The notes: a model not told the origin generated them from the letters alone. Counted from the stretch's first letter, positions 19,180 to 30,475 are shown. The stretch: 64,000 nucleotides of DNA from Sphaerolaimus hirsutus (GCA_964036195.1 OZ038453.1:5099469-5163468), one strand, 5' to 3'. Program-made: numbers and translations.

Positions 19180-20274
19180 TGTAATCACAGCTTCATGGAA
19201 AATTAGGTTAATAAAATTGTTGGTCTGGGAAGATGTATATCACAGATAATAGTTATGGAAAATACTGATGGAAAAATACAAAAATTTACCACACAATTTA
19301 TTACTACATGAACAATTATGATAATCAAATGAAATTCCCACACATCAAAGATATATAGTACTGAATTCTGATGTTACAATGCTTTCTTTATTCTTCTGTG
19401 AATAATTTTCCTGTGAAAAATTAATTCTGTTCCATTGTAATTTTCTGTTGAGCTGAAATTTTAGCTTATCATCAAATGTGTTTAACCTCTTAATCCATGC
19501 ATCATCTAACAAATGTTGCTCTTTAAAAACAATTTATTAGATAAAGCAAAAGCGCTGACAAAAGGCGTCAAGCCAGAGATGTAGTTATTGCATAATCGCT
19601 ATGGTCAATATAAAGGGAGGATTTATCGATAAGCAGCTGCTTGAGTCTGGTATTGTTTTTCATGAATTAAAATTTGCTACTTTTATTTTTGTTGAGACAA
19701 CATTTTGTTCTGTAGTTGAATGAAATATTTTTTATTTTATTGTTTCAGTTTCAATATGATAGTTAATTCCCACCTACAAATGGTACCATTTGTAAAGTGG
19801 CATTTACACTGTCACGTGTGCCCACAAATTTTTTTGGGCTGTCATGTCATGAAAATTGAATATTTGTTATGTGGGACACCTAGATCTCAATCACTCGTTT
19901 AGCCTAGGGCTTAACGATGCTGCATAAAATAAATGGAACCAACAGTTGTCCTCAACACAATGATCAAAGTGTTGTTAAGGACACTCCCAAATGATGTTGA
20001 CACGATTTGGGAAGCACTGTGAAGCACCTGCAAGTATAGTGCAGTCAGTTCATACCATCTCCTTATGGATACACTTTACATCACTTCACACTTCTTCAAG
20101 TGGAGGAATTATTCAAGTAAACATGGTCTTCAGTAAGTAAACAGCATACAAATCACCATTTTCATGACAAGTCACTGTGCCAACATTTATTACTGGTAGC
20201 ATAGCCAGATTTCATGAAAAACATACAATTAAGGCAGAGTAAACTATTTGGGCTTTGATTTCCCAGACCAGGGG
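19180..20274. other. Non-coding part of the duplicated block
   Basis: Matches 60496-61572 in copy 2 with scattered substitutions. No gene or structured repeat is seen; the single short frame at 19720 is not conserved in a coding manner (copy 2 has a deletion inside it). Confidence 0.5.
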
Positions 20275-20543
20275 CCAGTCCCGCAAGTTGACAAGTGCTT
20301 TACTCTAGACTTTTAACTTGACTCTTGACTTTGCTCTTGACTTTTAACTTAACCCATAACTTTGCTCTTGACTTTTAACTTATTTAACTCTTGACTTTGT
20401 TCTTGACTTTTATCTTGACCCTTGACTTTTTCACTTGCGGAGCTGGCAAGTGACAAAGTCAAGAGTCAAGTTAAGAGTCAAGAGAAAAGTCAAAAGTCAA
20501 GTTGAGAGTCAAGAGTGAAGCACTTGTCAACTTGCGGGACTGG
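20275..20543. repeat. Palindrome built from CTTGACTTTTAA units
   Basis: The outer arms are CAGTCCCGCAAGTTGACAAG and its complement. The interior is ACTTGACTCTTGACTTT-type repeats on one side and AGTCAAGAGTCAAG on the other. In copy 2 the same palindrome (61573-62657) is opened by about 800 bp that include a MITE. I see no clear target duplication. The unit resembles that of the large satellite at 43025-46425. Confidence 0.75.
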
Positions 20544-20719
20544 TCCAGCCATACCGTGGCGTTTGCATGAGGAAATGCACATACAATGGTTGGTTTATTT
20601 CCTCCTTAATTCCATTTTGATATTTTATTTTATTATTTATTTAATTTAAAATAGTTTAGTTTTTTGAAGAAATCTAATTGCTGTGATTTATTGGCTAGAT
20701 TGAAAAAACAAGGGTAACT

Positions 20720-20855
20720 TTAAATACATTAAATACTTTAAATAAATACTCAATCCTTTCAAAATACGTTATGCTTTGGTATAAATACTCCAAATATGGA
20801 AAGTGTATTTACACTTATGCTTTCCAAAATACCAGTATTTTGACAACTTTAGTAA
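20720..20855. repeat. Deleted remnant of a CAGAGTTG hAT-like element
   Basis: The right end (…tattttgacaacttt) matches the right end of the full element in copy 2 (62919-63566). The left end and about 500 bases are missing here. Confidence 0.6.
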
Positions 20856-20868
20856 TAATGTATCCCAG

Positions 20869-20963
20869 GGAAGGAAGTGGCAGAGTATAAACTATGTCGC
20901 AAAAAGTACCATACATGTGGAAATCGTGACTGCAATTCATGGACATGTTTATTAGGGCAGTAA
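20869..20963 (+). other. Exon-like Cys-rich open stretch
   Basis: After a possible acceptor (cccag) the frame reads KEVAEYKLCRKKYHTCGNRD, then CNSWTCLLGQ and TAA. The Cys spacing looks protein-like. The copy-2 equivalent (63584 onward) keeps the frame but changes two of the Cys-flanking residues, one Cys and the stop. It may be an old exon or chance. No family is recognised. Confidence 0.25.
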
Positions 20964-21090
20964 CTGACTAGGCTAGTGATGGAAAAGAACTAGCAAAAAA
21001 TGGCGCTGTGTGCCGCCATGATAGTGTCAACAATTGAATGTTACTATTTCAGTGTGTTCATTGATACATAAACGGTTGATGAAGTGGCAG

Positions 21091-22765
21091 ATTACATTAT
21101 TACTTATTAAGTATTTATTACATTTTCTTGATGCTAAAAGCCAAATACACTGTGTCTATCCATAAAAAATAATTGAGAATGTTCATATTTGCTTGAATAA
21201 TATCCATGGGGTAGAGTTTTTTCATCAGACATTTTTGAGGGGTGAACTATTGGAGTGTGGGTATCGTTCAAGGGGATGAATTATTATTTTGTCAAAGTTT
21301 GCAAGCATGTTTCTACAAATTAATCGCACAAAATATGCTTTAAAACACTGACATGCAATTTATATTCAAATTAGACTCAACAAATTGATAATATGCCTTA
21401 AGAGGGAATTATTCAAGGGGGAAATATTTTTCATGGGGGATTTTTCTAGAGGGGGTGAAGTGTGAAGGGATCATTCAAGCAAATATGATATTCTTTATAT
21501 TATTTTGATCCTGAGAGGTATGCTTTGTTTTTTACTGTAGCATACCATACCATAACATACTGCACAGTTTGCTGTTCAGAATCTATGCCCAAACGAATGG
21601 AAAACAATGAATTTGCCTTCAATCACCCTTTTGTTGAGAATTTTGAATATTGGTTTGGGTGCATTAACAAAATGGCCTTAAAAACCTTTGGTTAACTTCA
21701 TGATAAAAATGGTGATAAAATTTTGATGGGGGTATATATAGTGATGTCACCCCAGGAAGAAAATATGGCCAGGTTCAATACTTGCAACAGGTTAACACCC
21801 ATGTTGTATTCATTGCAGGAAATTTTCAAGCAATTGTCAGGGTAATGCTTTTACCAAACTTGAAACTGCAACTACTTTCCTAGAAGGCACCCTAAACCAA
21901 CTTTTAAGGTTTCTAGCTATGAGTGATTAAAGACATACGTTTTGTCAGGTAAAATGGTTGACAGAATAGAAGGTTGCTTTTCTAAATATCAGAAGAAATT
22001 TTAACGTTGCTAGAGGGCAAAATATCATGTAGAAACATATTATATTGATTATTGTAATTCAAAATAAAAATAAAAATTTCTCAAATGATCAACATTAACA
22101 GTCTCTGCATTACACCTTTTTAAGGCAAGACACATCTCATTTTCTTTCATTTTTCTCCAGACACAAGTTCAGAATAAAGTGGCCGTTGTGTTCAGAATAA
22201 GGTGACACAAGCTAGTTTTCAACTGAAATTTTGAAAACTCCTAAATCAGCATTTAATGCATTTGAGTTTTCAAGAATGAGTCACTTTTACTCTCCATCAA
22301 CTGTAGATGACGGGCACCCCATTCTAGAAAACTCAAATGAGTTCAATACTGATTTAGGAGTTTTAAATATTTCAGTTGAAAACTAGCTTGTGTGGCTGCA
22401 AAATTTCAAAAAAATAAATGGCATTTTTACACACTTGACATTTGCTATAAATGGAATTTGCTAAATACTGAAAAAACCCATCATAATCTTAACTGTAACT
22501 GGTGACACTGTAAATTCAGTTTTGTAATCCTGGCATAATAGAAATAACTGCGTGAAAAGTTGGAATGAAGTGGGAATAATCAAAGCTATGATTAATCAAA
22601 CAATAGCATGTTGTACTCAGAGATGCCAAAATAGTTCTGATTGCATTGGTTTTGGCCTACTATATGTGAGTTTCTTTAGCCTTTCATAACGTTGTTTGCC
22701 AACATTTGCAATTTTCAATTTTTGCAATTTTTTGCAATTTTTTTTGCCAACCTTCAATGCCATAG
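21091..22765. other. Non-coding A+T-rich stretch at the duplication edge
   Basis: The alignment with copy 2 ends at about 21090. Beyond it I see no gene. Weak 'gggggaattattcaa' motifs near 21400-21480 recall the TA-type MITEs but have no ends. Confidence 0.45.
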
Positions 22766-22898
22766 ATTGAAAAGAATGACTACATCACTATCAGTGAGCA
22801 CTGGAAGAAACAGTGGCCAGTGAAAGAAACCTGGAAGTGGGCATTGTCAGCATGGGCACACATTTCATGTCTTGACCACTCAAATGACGCAGATGCAA
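22766..22898 (+). CDS. Exon of a Thr-rich protein gene (first exon seen)
   Basis: A pyrimidine-rich stretch and CCATAG precede the exon, which ends at GCAA|GTATG. It reads IEKNDYITISEHWKKQWPVK, then ETWKWALSAWAHISCLDHSN and DADA, leaving one base (phase 1). The composition is clearly unlike the surrounding repeats. The next exon found begins with two bases of a split codon (33023), so the phases agree across an intron of about 10 kb. That intron has filled with nested transposons. Earlier exons were not found. No family is recognised; Trp-rich segments suggest an extracellular or enzymatic domain, but this is a guess. Confidence 0.6.
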
Positions 22899-23330
22899 GT
22901 ATGTTGCATAATTGATAGTAGTGATGGAATGGCGCCATGGCGCTGGCGCCCTTCAATGGCGCCATGGCGCCATTGGCGCTTAGCGCCCTTTTCTGTGGCG
23001 CCATCTGGCACCCGGCGCCATTGTTTTGGATGGCGCCAGAAATTGCACCAAGATGCCGGGACGAGAGGTAATATTTTTCCATATTCAGGTGACTTATCTG
23101 CTAAATTATAGCGTTTAGGTGGAATGAAACACATTTACCTTTGAAATTACCTATTTGCTAGAATTTCAAGTTTGGGTTCATGTTGATTGTTTTATACCAC
23201 AAACTGCAAATCTTCAAACAAAACAAAAACAAAAGTAAACAGAGAACAGTGGTCCCAATAAGATTTTCTAATAAAAATATATCTTTGATATAAAGTGTGA
23301 GCTTTTTTTGTAAATTCACAACAGTATATA

Positions 23331-23752
23331 CCGTATTACCTCGAATTAACCCCCCCCTTGTATTAACCCCCCCTCGAAATACCCCCCCTAAATTTCGGCT
23401 GAGGAAATAATAAACCCCCCCCTCGAAATACCCCCCCTAAAATTGAGTGTAACGTGAACGTACATGACAAATACCGCAGTTTTTGCTCTGTACAATGCAG
23501 AACACACGTTAAAACTGACGATTAAGTGACGTTAGGGAAGGTTTTTTGTGTATATACAGCTATATATGCCTATAAACACATATACATCTATGTAAGTGTT
23601 CGATTTTTCTACGTCTGCGTATGGGGAATTTCCGAAAATTTCTGGCGAAATAATAGACCCCCCCTCGAATAAACCCCCCCCTCGAATTATCCCCCCCTCC
23701 AATTTTGCTGGCGAAATAATAAACCCCCTGGGGGTATTTCGAGGTAATACGG
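23331..23752. mobile_element. TA-flanked MITE (CCGTATTACCTCGAA family)
   Basis: The ends are CCGTATTACCTCGAATTAAC and a complementary TTCGAGGTAATACGG, bordered by TA on both sides. Each end carries several TTCGA(A/G)-plus-C-run units. It is 422 bp with no transposase. The same family is at 27788-28206 and 37318-37740. TA duplications fit Tc1/mariner-like or ISL2EU-like elements; I cannot decide. Confidence 0.85.
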
Positions 23753-23949
23753 TAGTCACCTTTTATGTCCCATTTCAAAATTCGTGAAATACATTTTCTG
23801 TACTCAGTGACTTTAAAAAGTATGAGTACAGGTGAGTACAGGTACTTTTTCAGAGGAAATTTTAATAAATGTATTTACTCAGTACTTGAGTACGGTGTAT
23901 GGATTTTTCGAGTAAATGTAAACACATTATAACAAATATGGCTCAGATA

Positions 23950-24257
23950 CCATATTTCTTCTAATAGAAGGGCGTGTCTCCAATAGAAGCTCGTCTCCAA
24001 TAGAAGGTACACAAAGTGCTGGAATTGTGCCAAATGCATAAAAAAATAAAAAAATCAGCGGACACTGTGATTTAGTGGATTTGGTGCATTGATTTTGTGC
24101 TAATTTAACATCAAATGTTGAATGAGCTCTATGTATCCCCATTCTATAAACCGTCTATGATGTAACACTTTGAAAAACCTTAGCAGAACTTGAAAAAGAT
24201 TGGCTCAAAAGTTGACGACAAAAATAGAAGGGCGCCCTTCTATTAGAAGAAATACGG
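23950..24257. mobile_element. TA-flanked MITE (TTCTAATAGAAGGGCG family)
   Basis: The ends are CCATATTTCTTCTAATAGAA and a complementary TTCTATTAGAAGAAATACGG, bordered by TA. A diverged copy in the opposite orientation is at 28598-28840. The outer bases resemble those of the CCGTATTACC family although the inner repeat differs. Confidence 0.8.
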
Positions 24258-24319
24258 TATTTATTTCAAGGTGGGTTATTATTTGCCCAGCTCGCTCAGA
24301 CCTGAGGGTATGGCGAGGG

Positions 24320-26288
24320 TAGGGTGTCAAAAATTTTTTTTTACGGAAAACGGAAAACGGAAAGGTAAAAATTTTTCACTTTACGGAAAACGGAAAACGG
24401 AAAGGGAAAAAAAAATTTCTGCCAGAAAACGGAAAACGGAAAGGTAAACAAATTTCACTCAGCGGAAAATGGAAAACGGAAAGGTAAAAAAAAATTGTCA
24501 GCCGGAAAAGGGAAAACGGAAAAATGAAATGCCGAAAAATGGAAAACGGAAAGCAAAATTTTCACGGAAACGGAAAAAAAGTGAAATTAGCACGGTAATA
24601 GACAAATTTGCAGAAGGGAAACCTGCATGCAGGTTTGCCTGTTTGGCTTTGATTGTGGTAGCTGTACATTCTGCAACTATGGATCATGCCTGTAACTTCA
24701 CTTGTAGTTCAAGCATAACTGAACCAACAAAAAATCATCAAAAAGTAGCCATAGTGGCCATAGGAAAGGAAACACTATGACAATTTCACAGTCTAGAAGC
24801 AGTGGGAATCACTGATGACCCCTATGCAATTGATGACAACATTGCAGAGGAGATGATAATAAATAGCATAAAATTCAACGACAACAACAAACAATACTAT
24901 ATTGACTGGCCATATAAAGAGAGTATCAGTGACCTGCCCAAGGGAAAAGCAGAAGCCTTGGTGCAGTTTAAATCACTGATAAGAAGATTCAACAAAGATC
25001 CAAACTTATTCAAACAATACCGGAAAGTTTTGGATGACCAACTAGAAAAAGGGAATAATTGAGATCTGTGACGACAAAACAGACAACAAGGGGATTCATT
25101 AACTGCCACACCAGCCAGTAATCAAGCCGGGCAAATCGACATCATGCAGAATCGTGTACAATGGGTCGTCAGGTAAGCCCAGTTTCAACGAGTGCCTTTT
25201 TAGAGGACCAATTACAACACCATTAGCACTGGGCCTACTTCTGAGGTTCAGGGCAGGCATCCTAGCATTAATTGCCGATATTGAAATGGCATTTTTGCAA
25301 ATAGGATTGCATGACCAAGCTAGAGACTATACACGATTTTTCTGGCTGAAAGATGCCTCAAAACCAGTAACTGAAAATAACTTAATAATACTTCGTTTTA
25401 AACGTGTACTGTTTGGACTTGTCTGCAGCCCAGCAATTTTGGGAGCAGTCATAAAATACCATTTAAATGTGACAATAAACAACATCAATGAATATGAAGA
25501 AAATGAAGGGGAACGAAACCAGTTGGCGATGATAATAAACAACATTTACATCAATAACTTCATCATGAGTGTCACAAATGAAGTTGAAGCTTTAAAACTA
25601 TATTACAAAGTCAAAGCTTTATTTAACCAATGTTCTATGAACATGAGGGAATGGCTGTCAAACTCCAGATCAGTCATGAATGAAATAGCAGAAAACAACA
25701 GGAGTCCAAAGGTGAATAAAATTGTCGCAGTAATGGGCATGAAATAAAGTCACCGAACGGACATGCTGGCAATATTAACACCAAAATTGCAAATTGACAG
25801 CATCACAACACCAACCAGACAAAACTTGAATAAATTATTGGTGTCAGCATATGACCCAATTGGGTTCACAACACCTGTTTCACTGACCCTGAAATCCCAG
25901 TTGTCAATGCTGCTCCAAGAGACAAAAACAACACAATGGGACGAGCCAATTGAAGATAAATACATATTGGAAAAACAATGGAAAAATGCCAGAAAACTGA
26001 AAATCGAGCCAGAAAATGGAAATATGGCCTGGTAAAACGGAAACGGAAAGGTAAAAATTTTTCAGCCAGAAAACGGAAAAATGGGCCGGAAAAACGGAAA
26101 CGGAAAGGTAAAAAATTTTCAGCTGCCGGAAAACGTAAAACGGAAAGGTAAAATTTTTTCGGCTGCCGGAAAACGGAAAACGGAAAGGTAAAAATTTTTT
26201 GGCTGCCGGAAAACGGAAAACGGAAAGGTAAAAAATTTTCCTGCGGAAAGGCGGAAACGGAAAACGGAAACGGAAATTTGACACCCTA
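24320..26288. mobile_element. hAT-like element, GGAAAACGG array, carrying retroelement DNA
   Basis: The terminal repeats are TAGGGTGTCAAAAATTT and AAATTTGACACCCTA. The exact 8-bp target duplication is GGCGAGGG (24312-24319, 26289-26296). Both ends are arrays of GGAAAACGGAAAGGTAAAAA. Between them is about 1.4 kb of a BEL/Pao reverse transcriptase region. Length is 1,969 bp; no hAT transposase is present. A degenerate relative is at 30526-30907. Confidence 0.92.
24788..26033 (+). pseudogene. BEL/Pao retrotransposon pol fragment (linker and reverse transcriptase)
   Basis: Three frames in order. The first (24802-25062) has GITDDPYAIDD and the FNKDPNLFKQYRKVLDDQLE motif that precedes the reverse transcriptase in BEL/Pao elements. 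The second (25154-25747) has VYNGSSGKPSFNECLFRGP, LIADIEMAFLQIGLHDQARD and RFKRVLFGLVCSPAI, the BEL/Pao fingers and palm with the first catalytic Asp. The third (25763-26035) has SAYDPIGFTTPV. There are shifts between frames and the catalytic YxDD-type motif is changed (MIINNIYINNF), so it is inactive. Gag, protease, RNase H and integrase are absent. Confidence 0.85.
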
Positions 26289-26299
26289 GGCGAGGGGGC

Positions 26300-26440
26300 C
26301 CAAATACCTGGCGAAATAAAAAAATCACTAGGAGAAATTATATACCCCCTTCGAATAAGCCCCTTGAATTGACCCCAGCAAAATTTGCTGGTGAAAAACT
26401 AAGCCCACAAGGGTTATTTGCAGGAAGTACCTATGGCACA
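26300..26440. repeat. Degenerate MITE right half
   Basis: Motifs such as ccttcgaataagcccc and gggttatttgcaggaagtac recall the TA-type MITEs. The matching left part may be the 24258-24311 stretch, in which case the 24320 element inserted into it. Confidence 0.4.
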
Positions 26441-26889
26441 TTTTATTCATGATAAAATGACTTTTTGTGATTTTCAATCATCAGGAAAGACGGTATAACA
26501 CTTTGCATCCTAAAAATGCTTCTGTGATGCTATATATGCTGAAATAGTGAATTTTATTGTTGGCGCCATTTTGGCGCCAGGCGCCATTTTTTCAGTTGGC
26601 GCCATGGCGCCATTTTCTGCGGCGCCCTTTGGCGCCCGGCACCAATTTTTTGAATGGCGCCATGGCGCCATTCGCGCCTGGCTCCATTTTTCCTGGCGCC
26701 TTTCCATCACTAGTTCATAGTGAAAAATGTCTAGTATTTACATTTACTTGAAGGATATGTTTATGTTCTCGTCAATCATAAATATTACATTGGTTTTGTC
26801 ATTTTGTTCATAATTTATTGTCAGTATTCGACAAATCACAATCGATAGATAATTCATGGCAAATTCACTTCCGAAGGTGCGGCCTCTAA

Positions 26890-27725
26890 GAAGATACCCA
26901 ATTGGAGCGGTGCCTTTCGGTGCTAGCACCGGTAACCGGCTGGTGCCCCAGGGTGCAGGTGCTATTTTTTCCAGAATGGCACCGGTGCCGGTGCGGAGCG
27001 GTGCCATTTTTTGGCTGGTGCCCAAGGTGTCAGATTTAATTCTCCCTACAGATTTTGTAGGGTAGGGCGTGCACCCGACAAATTTTAAACGTTCCACCAG
27101 GTCGACGCACACACACTGAGAGCAAGGCAGTTTGGGAAATACATGAAAATTTGCCTCGGCCGGCGTCACCAATATTGCAATACGCCGTGTTTTACATAGA
27201 TCTTGGATCGGAAATCACGATTTCGTCATTTTTTGGCCATCGGCCAGCTCTTTCTTTTTTCGATTTTGTCGGGCGCACTACTCGCATAACTCGCGATTTC
27301 GTATAGTCCGTGCGCACATCTTAGTTTTCACTGCCCTACAGCCGAAACATGAGGCAGTGGAAATAAAGGAATGCATGCACGACCATACAAATTTGCGAGT
27401 TATGTGAGTAATGCGCCCGACAAAATCGAAAAAAAGAAAGAGTTGGCCGGCTGCCAAGAAATGACGAAATCGTGATTTCTGGGCCAAAATCTAAGTAAAA
27501 GACGTCACATTGTAATATCACCAATGTCGAGGCAAACTTTCACGTATTTCACGAACTCAGTGCGTGTGCGTCCACCTGGCGGAACATTTAAAATTCATCG
27601 GGCGCACACCCTACTCTACAAAATCTGTAGGGAGACTGGAATGTGGCCCCTGGTGCCCTTTTTGAGTTATGGCACCGGTGCTGGTGCGGTGCGGTGCTAT
27701 TTTTCCTGGTCCCTTTTCCATCACT
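26890..27725. mobile_element. Truncated hAT-like element, GGTGCC array
   Basis: GGTGCCTTTCGGTGCTAGCACC-like repeats start near 26908 and again near 27650; the right end ttttccatcacta (to 27725) matches the TAGTGATG terminus of the complete element at 36213-37149. The left terminus is missing. A 595-bp palindrome is inserted in the middle. Confidence 0.6.
27041..27635. mobile_element. Long-inverted-repeat (near-palindromic) element
   Basis: It starts TCTCCCTACAGATTTTGTAG and ends in the complement. The arms run most of the length, with a centre near 27335. There is no target duplication I can see and no protein. Similar cgccgacaaaatcg motifs occur in both arms. Confidence 0.7.
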
Positions 27726-27787
27726 AGACTTTTCAATACTTCTAAAGTTTAGTAGTCCAAATGTTACCATTCTGCAAATAGAATATG

Positions 27788-28206
27788 CCGTATTACCTCG
27801 AAATACCCCCAGGGGGTTTATTATTTCGCCAGCAACATTTGAGGGGGGATAATTCGAGGGGGGGTTTATTCGAGGGGGGGGTCTATTATTTCGCCAGAAA
27901 TTTTCGGAAAGTCCCCATACGCAGACGTAGAAAAATCGAACAATTACGTAGATGTAAAGCATATTTATAACTGTATATATACACATAAACCCTTCCCTAA
28001 CGTCACTTAGCCATCACTTTTAACGTGTGTTCTGCATTGTACAGATCACAAACTACGGTATTTGTCATGTACGCTCTATTTACACTCAATTTTAGGGGGG
28101 GGGGGGGTATTTCGAGGGGGGGGGGGTTATTATTTCCTCAGCCGAATTTTAGGGGGGGATTTCGAGGGGGGTTTATTCAAGGGGGGGATAATTCGAGGTA
28201 ATACGG
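27788..28206. mobile_element. TA-flanked MITE (CCGTATTACCTCGAA family)
   Basis: The ends are CCGTATTACCTCGAAATACC and its complement. The right flank is TA; the left is TG, presumably mutated. It has internal runs of G after TTCGA. It is closely similar to 37318-37740 in the same orientation. Confidence 0.82.
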
Positions 28207-28329
28207 TAATGCTGTTGTTTCCAATTCCCTGCCAGTGATGTGTGGCAATGGAAACACTCAAATATTTTTGTAAAATTGCTAACCTACTTTGGGTATATTT
28301 TCTGCACCTGCCCCTTTCATCTCAACATA

Positions 28330-28440
28330 CAGTATTTTCTCAAAATACCCCCAGGCCAGGGGGTTTCATTCTGTGGGGCTTATTTCAAGGGGGAGGGGGG
28401 TTACATAAATATGGTATATGGAGAAATGCTTTTGTGCAAT
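28330..28440. repeat. Left-end fragment of a TA-type MITE
   Basis: CAGTATTTTCTCAAAATACC followed by a C-run and G-run repeats, with TA before it. No right end was found. Confidence 0.5.
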
Positions 28441-28597
28441 TGGGGTGTCCAAAAACGCTTTTGGAAATGTGTGGAACATCTCCAGCAAGTCAAAAAGTCC
28501 GATCAAGTTCTTGCCCTAGAATTTTTTTTTTAATTTTCTGTGAAGTCAAAAATTTTATTGTAAAAGATAAGAGAAGAGGTGGGAGTGTCTCCCGTTA

Positions 28598-28840
28598 CTA
28601 TATTTATTCTAATATAAGGGAACCCTTCTATTTTTTTGCCATTTTTCACCTTATTTTTTCATGTTCTACCAAGGTTTTTAAAAGTGTTTCATCACAGCGG
28701 ATTCATAGAGTGAATTTAACATTTGATGTTAAATTAGCACCAAATCAAAGGTCCAAAGCCACTGAGTAACATCATTCACTGAAATTTTTTACTTTTTATG
28801 TATTTAACAATTCCAGCAGTTTTTGTCCCTTCCAATGGGC
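28598..28840. mobile_element. Diverged MITE of the TTCTAATAGAAGGGCG family, reversed
   Basis: Matches the reverse complement of 23950-24257 over most of its length (ctaatataaggg, catttgatgttaaattagcac). The right end is lost. Confidence 0.6.
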
Positions 28841-29491
28841 CTACACACACTAGTTTACCACATGACTTTCGTGTTAAAACTCAATTTAGTTTTCCCATTG
28901 TGCAGGCAACAGATGCAAAAGGCCGCCATTTGCAATTTTTTTATGGTCATCCCTTTGTGACACCCATTTGAGAAAACTGGAAAAAAATGGTGAAAATTTT
29001 ATGAAATTTGCACCATAAAAAAATTGATTTCCGGAACGTTATTTATGTTGCATGTTATACACTATGTGAAACTGTATGTACATTTTTGTGCTTCCAGTTA
29101 CCTTTGTTCTTTTTAAAATAATTTTTGAATATCAGCAACATAATAATTTTTATAAAAAACATTGGTTAGTTTGTAATACTTGTAAATTATCAGCCATGTG
29201 CAGTTTTTTTCTCTTTCATTTGATACTAATTGCACACTGTCATCACCACAGTTAAAAAATGAATGAATTTAACATGTATGACATAAAAAAATCAATAAAA
29301 TTTTAATCGCTTGACAAGTAGTTGCAATTTTTCACACAAGACAGCACATATTCAGTATATTGTAAAAAATATGGGTATATCTACACTATAAAAATAACTA
29401 ATTTTTTTTCATATCCAAAAATAAAACATGTCCTAAAAATCAATTTTTTCACCCTGTCTGCTAATTATATTTTTATAGAAAGACACAAATA
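28841..29491. other. Non-coding A+T-rich stretch
   Basis: No gene or clear repeat seen. Confidence 0.4.
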
Positions 29492-29920
29492 CCGTATTTA
29501 CTTGAATAATTCCCCCCACTTGAATAATTCCCCCCCCCCCCTTGAATAATTCCCCCCTGCTAGATGAGTGAGGAAAAAATAATTCCCCCACTTGAATAAT
29601 CCCCCCTCCACAATGATGGAGAATAATTAATGCACATATATTAAAAAGACAACGGATGAAATCAAAGCAAGCAAAATAGCAGTGCCTCATTTGATTCATC
29701 GAATACAAAGGCAGCGCATTCGGTGTGTAGGGATGCAAAGGAATGTGCACTAGAATGGAAATTGGACCTACATGTGTATGTTGTGTGACAGAAACATACT
29801 TGAAAATTTTGAGGAAAAAATAATTCCCCCACTTGAATAATTCCCCCCTTGAATAGTTCCCCCCTCAAAAATGTCTCACAAAAGAATAATTCCCTGGGGG
29901 AATTATTTGAGTAAATACAG
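29492..29920. mobile_element. TA-flanked MITE (CTTGAATAATTCCCCC family)
   Basis: The ends are CCGTATTTACTTGAATAATT and a complementary AATTATTTGAGTAAATACAG, both bordered by TA. Arrays of CTTGAATAATTCCCCC units occur at each end. A third subfamily with the same outer eight bases as the others. Confidence 0.83.
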
Positions 29921-30189
29921 TATGTGGCAACAGATGAAATTCAAATGAAGCATTTATTACAAACTAAACTAATTTTATAGTTGAAAAGCTAAAAAATGAA
30001 GTTTTCCCACGTTGCACGCAGAAGCTGAAAACTGATTTTGACTTGTACTGAAATTTTCATTCAGCTTTTCAATTATTACCAAATCATGTGACACACACAT
30101 GAAGAACCAAAATCAAGGAAATAAATCATCCAAAACCTCCCATCAAAAATCATCAAAATTTGTGAAAATTCAACAATTTCGCCAATTTA

Positions 30190-30475
30190 TCCAAAAACAA
30201 CACCCTCCGGAGTCTTCATCCACTCCTTAAGTTGCTTGCTCAATGCTCTGTGGTCACGCAATTTACTCTAGCAGCGTTGGTCAGCACGTTGCACGTCATC
30301 CAGCCCCTCAAACACATCCCTCCAGTCCAACTGCAGTATTTAGCACACATTCATTCTAATAAAAACATGTCAAAACAGTGATAAATTTCCAAAAAAAGTG
30401 TGCGGTCTCGAAACATTTGTTCATCTGGAGCGCGCAGCGGTGGTTTCTCATTCCCCATCTGGTGGCAGTCACAAA
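30190..30475 (-). pseudogene. Exon-like fragments on the minus strand
   Basis: Two protein-like stretches. After ttacacag (30476-30483) the minus strand reads CDCHQMGNEKPPLRAPDEQM, then FRDRTLFLEIYHCFDMFLLE and a stop. After atactgcag (30335-30343) it reads LDWRDVFEGLDDVQRADQRC, a TAG, then SKLRDHRALSKQLKEWMKTP and EGVVFG with a stop. The Trp, Asp and charge patterns look like real protein, but the TAG and the lack of a good donor between them suggest a decayed gene. No family is recognised. Confidence 0.35.

Larger units (their letters stand above)
1..21090. repeat. Copy 1 of a >13-kb direct duplication
   Basis: This block aligns by eye with 50491-63804 in the same orientation, with small substitutions and short indels throughout. 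The left edge lies outside the window and the right edge is near 21090. Elements present only here are the hAT-like element at 2083-2858, the CACTA-like element at 5300-5682, the LINE at 6128-18300 and the hAT-like element at 18412-19171. Copy 2 shows the corresponding empty sites. The block may be a true tandem duplication or an alternative haplotype. Confidence 0.93.
22919..26712. mobile_element. hAT-like element, GGCGCC array, expanded by nested insertions
   Basis: The left end is TAGTGATGGAATGGCGCCA and the right end TTTCCATCACTA, each followed inward by GGCGCCATGGCGC palindromic repeats. The flanks attgatag and gttcatag agree at six of eight positions, an aged target duplication. Inside lie two TA-type MITEs and the GGAAAACGG hAT-like element with a captured retroelement fragment. 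It lies in the long intron of the Thr-rich gene, just after its exon. Confidence 0.65.

Noticed and set aside
22780-23134. Ala/Trp/Arg-rich frames over GGCGCC and GGCACC arrays (also 26510-26710, 36018-36487, 40038-40424, 40871-41264)
   Set aside because: They are translations of the repeat arrays in hAT-like elements and are open on both strands because the repeats lack A+T-rich stops.
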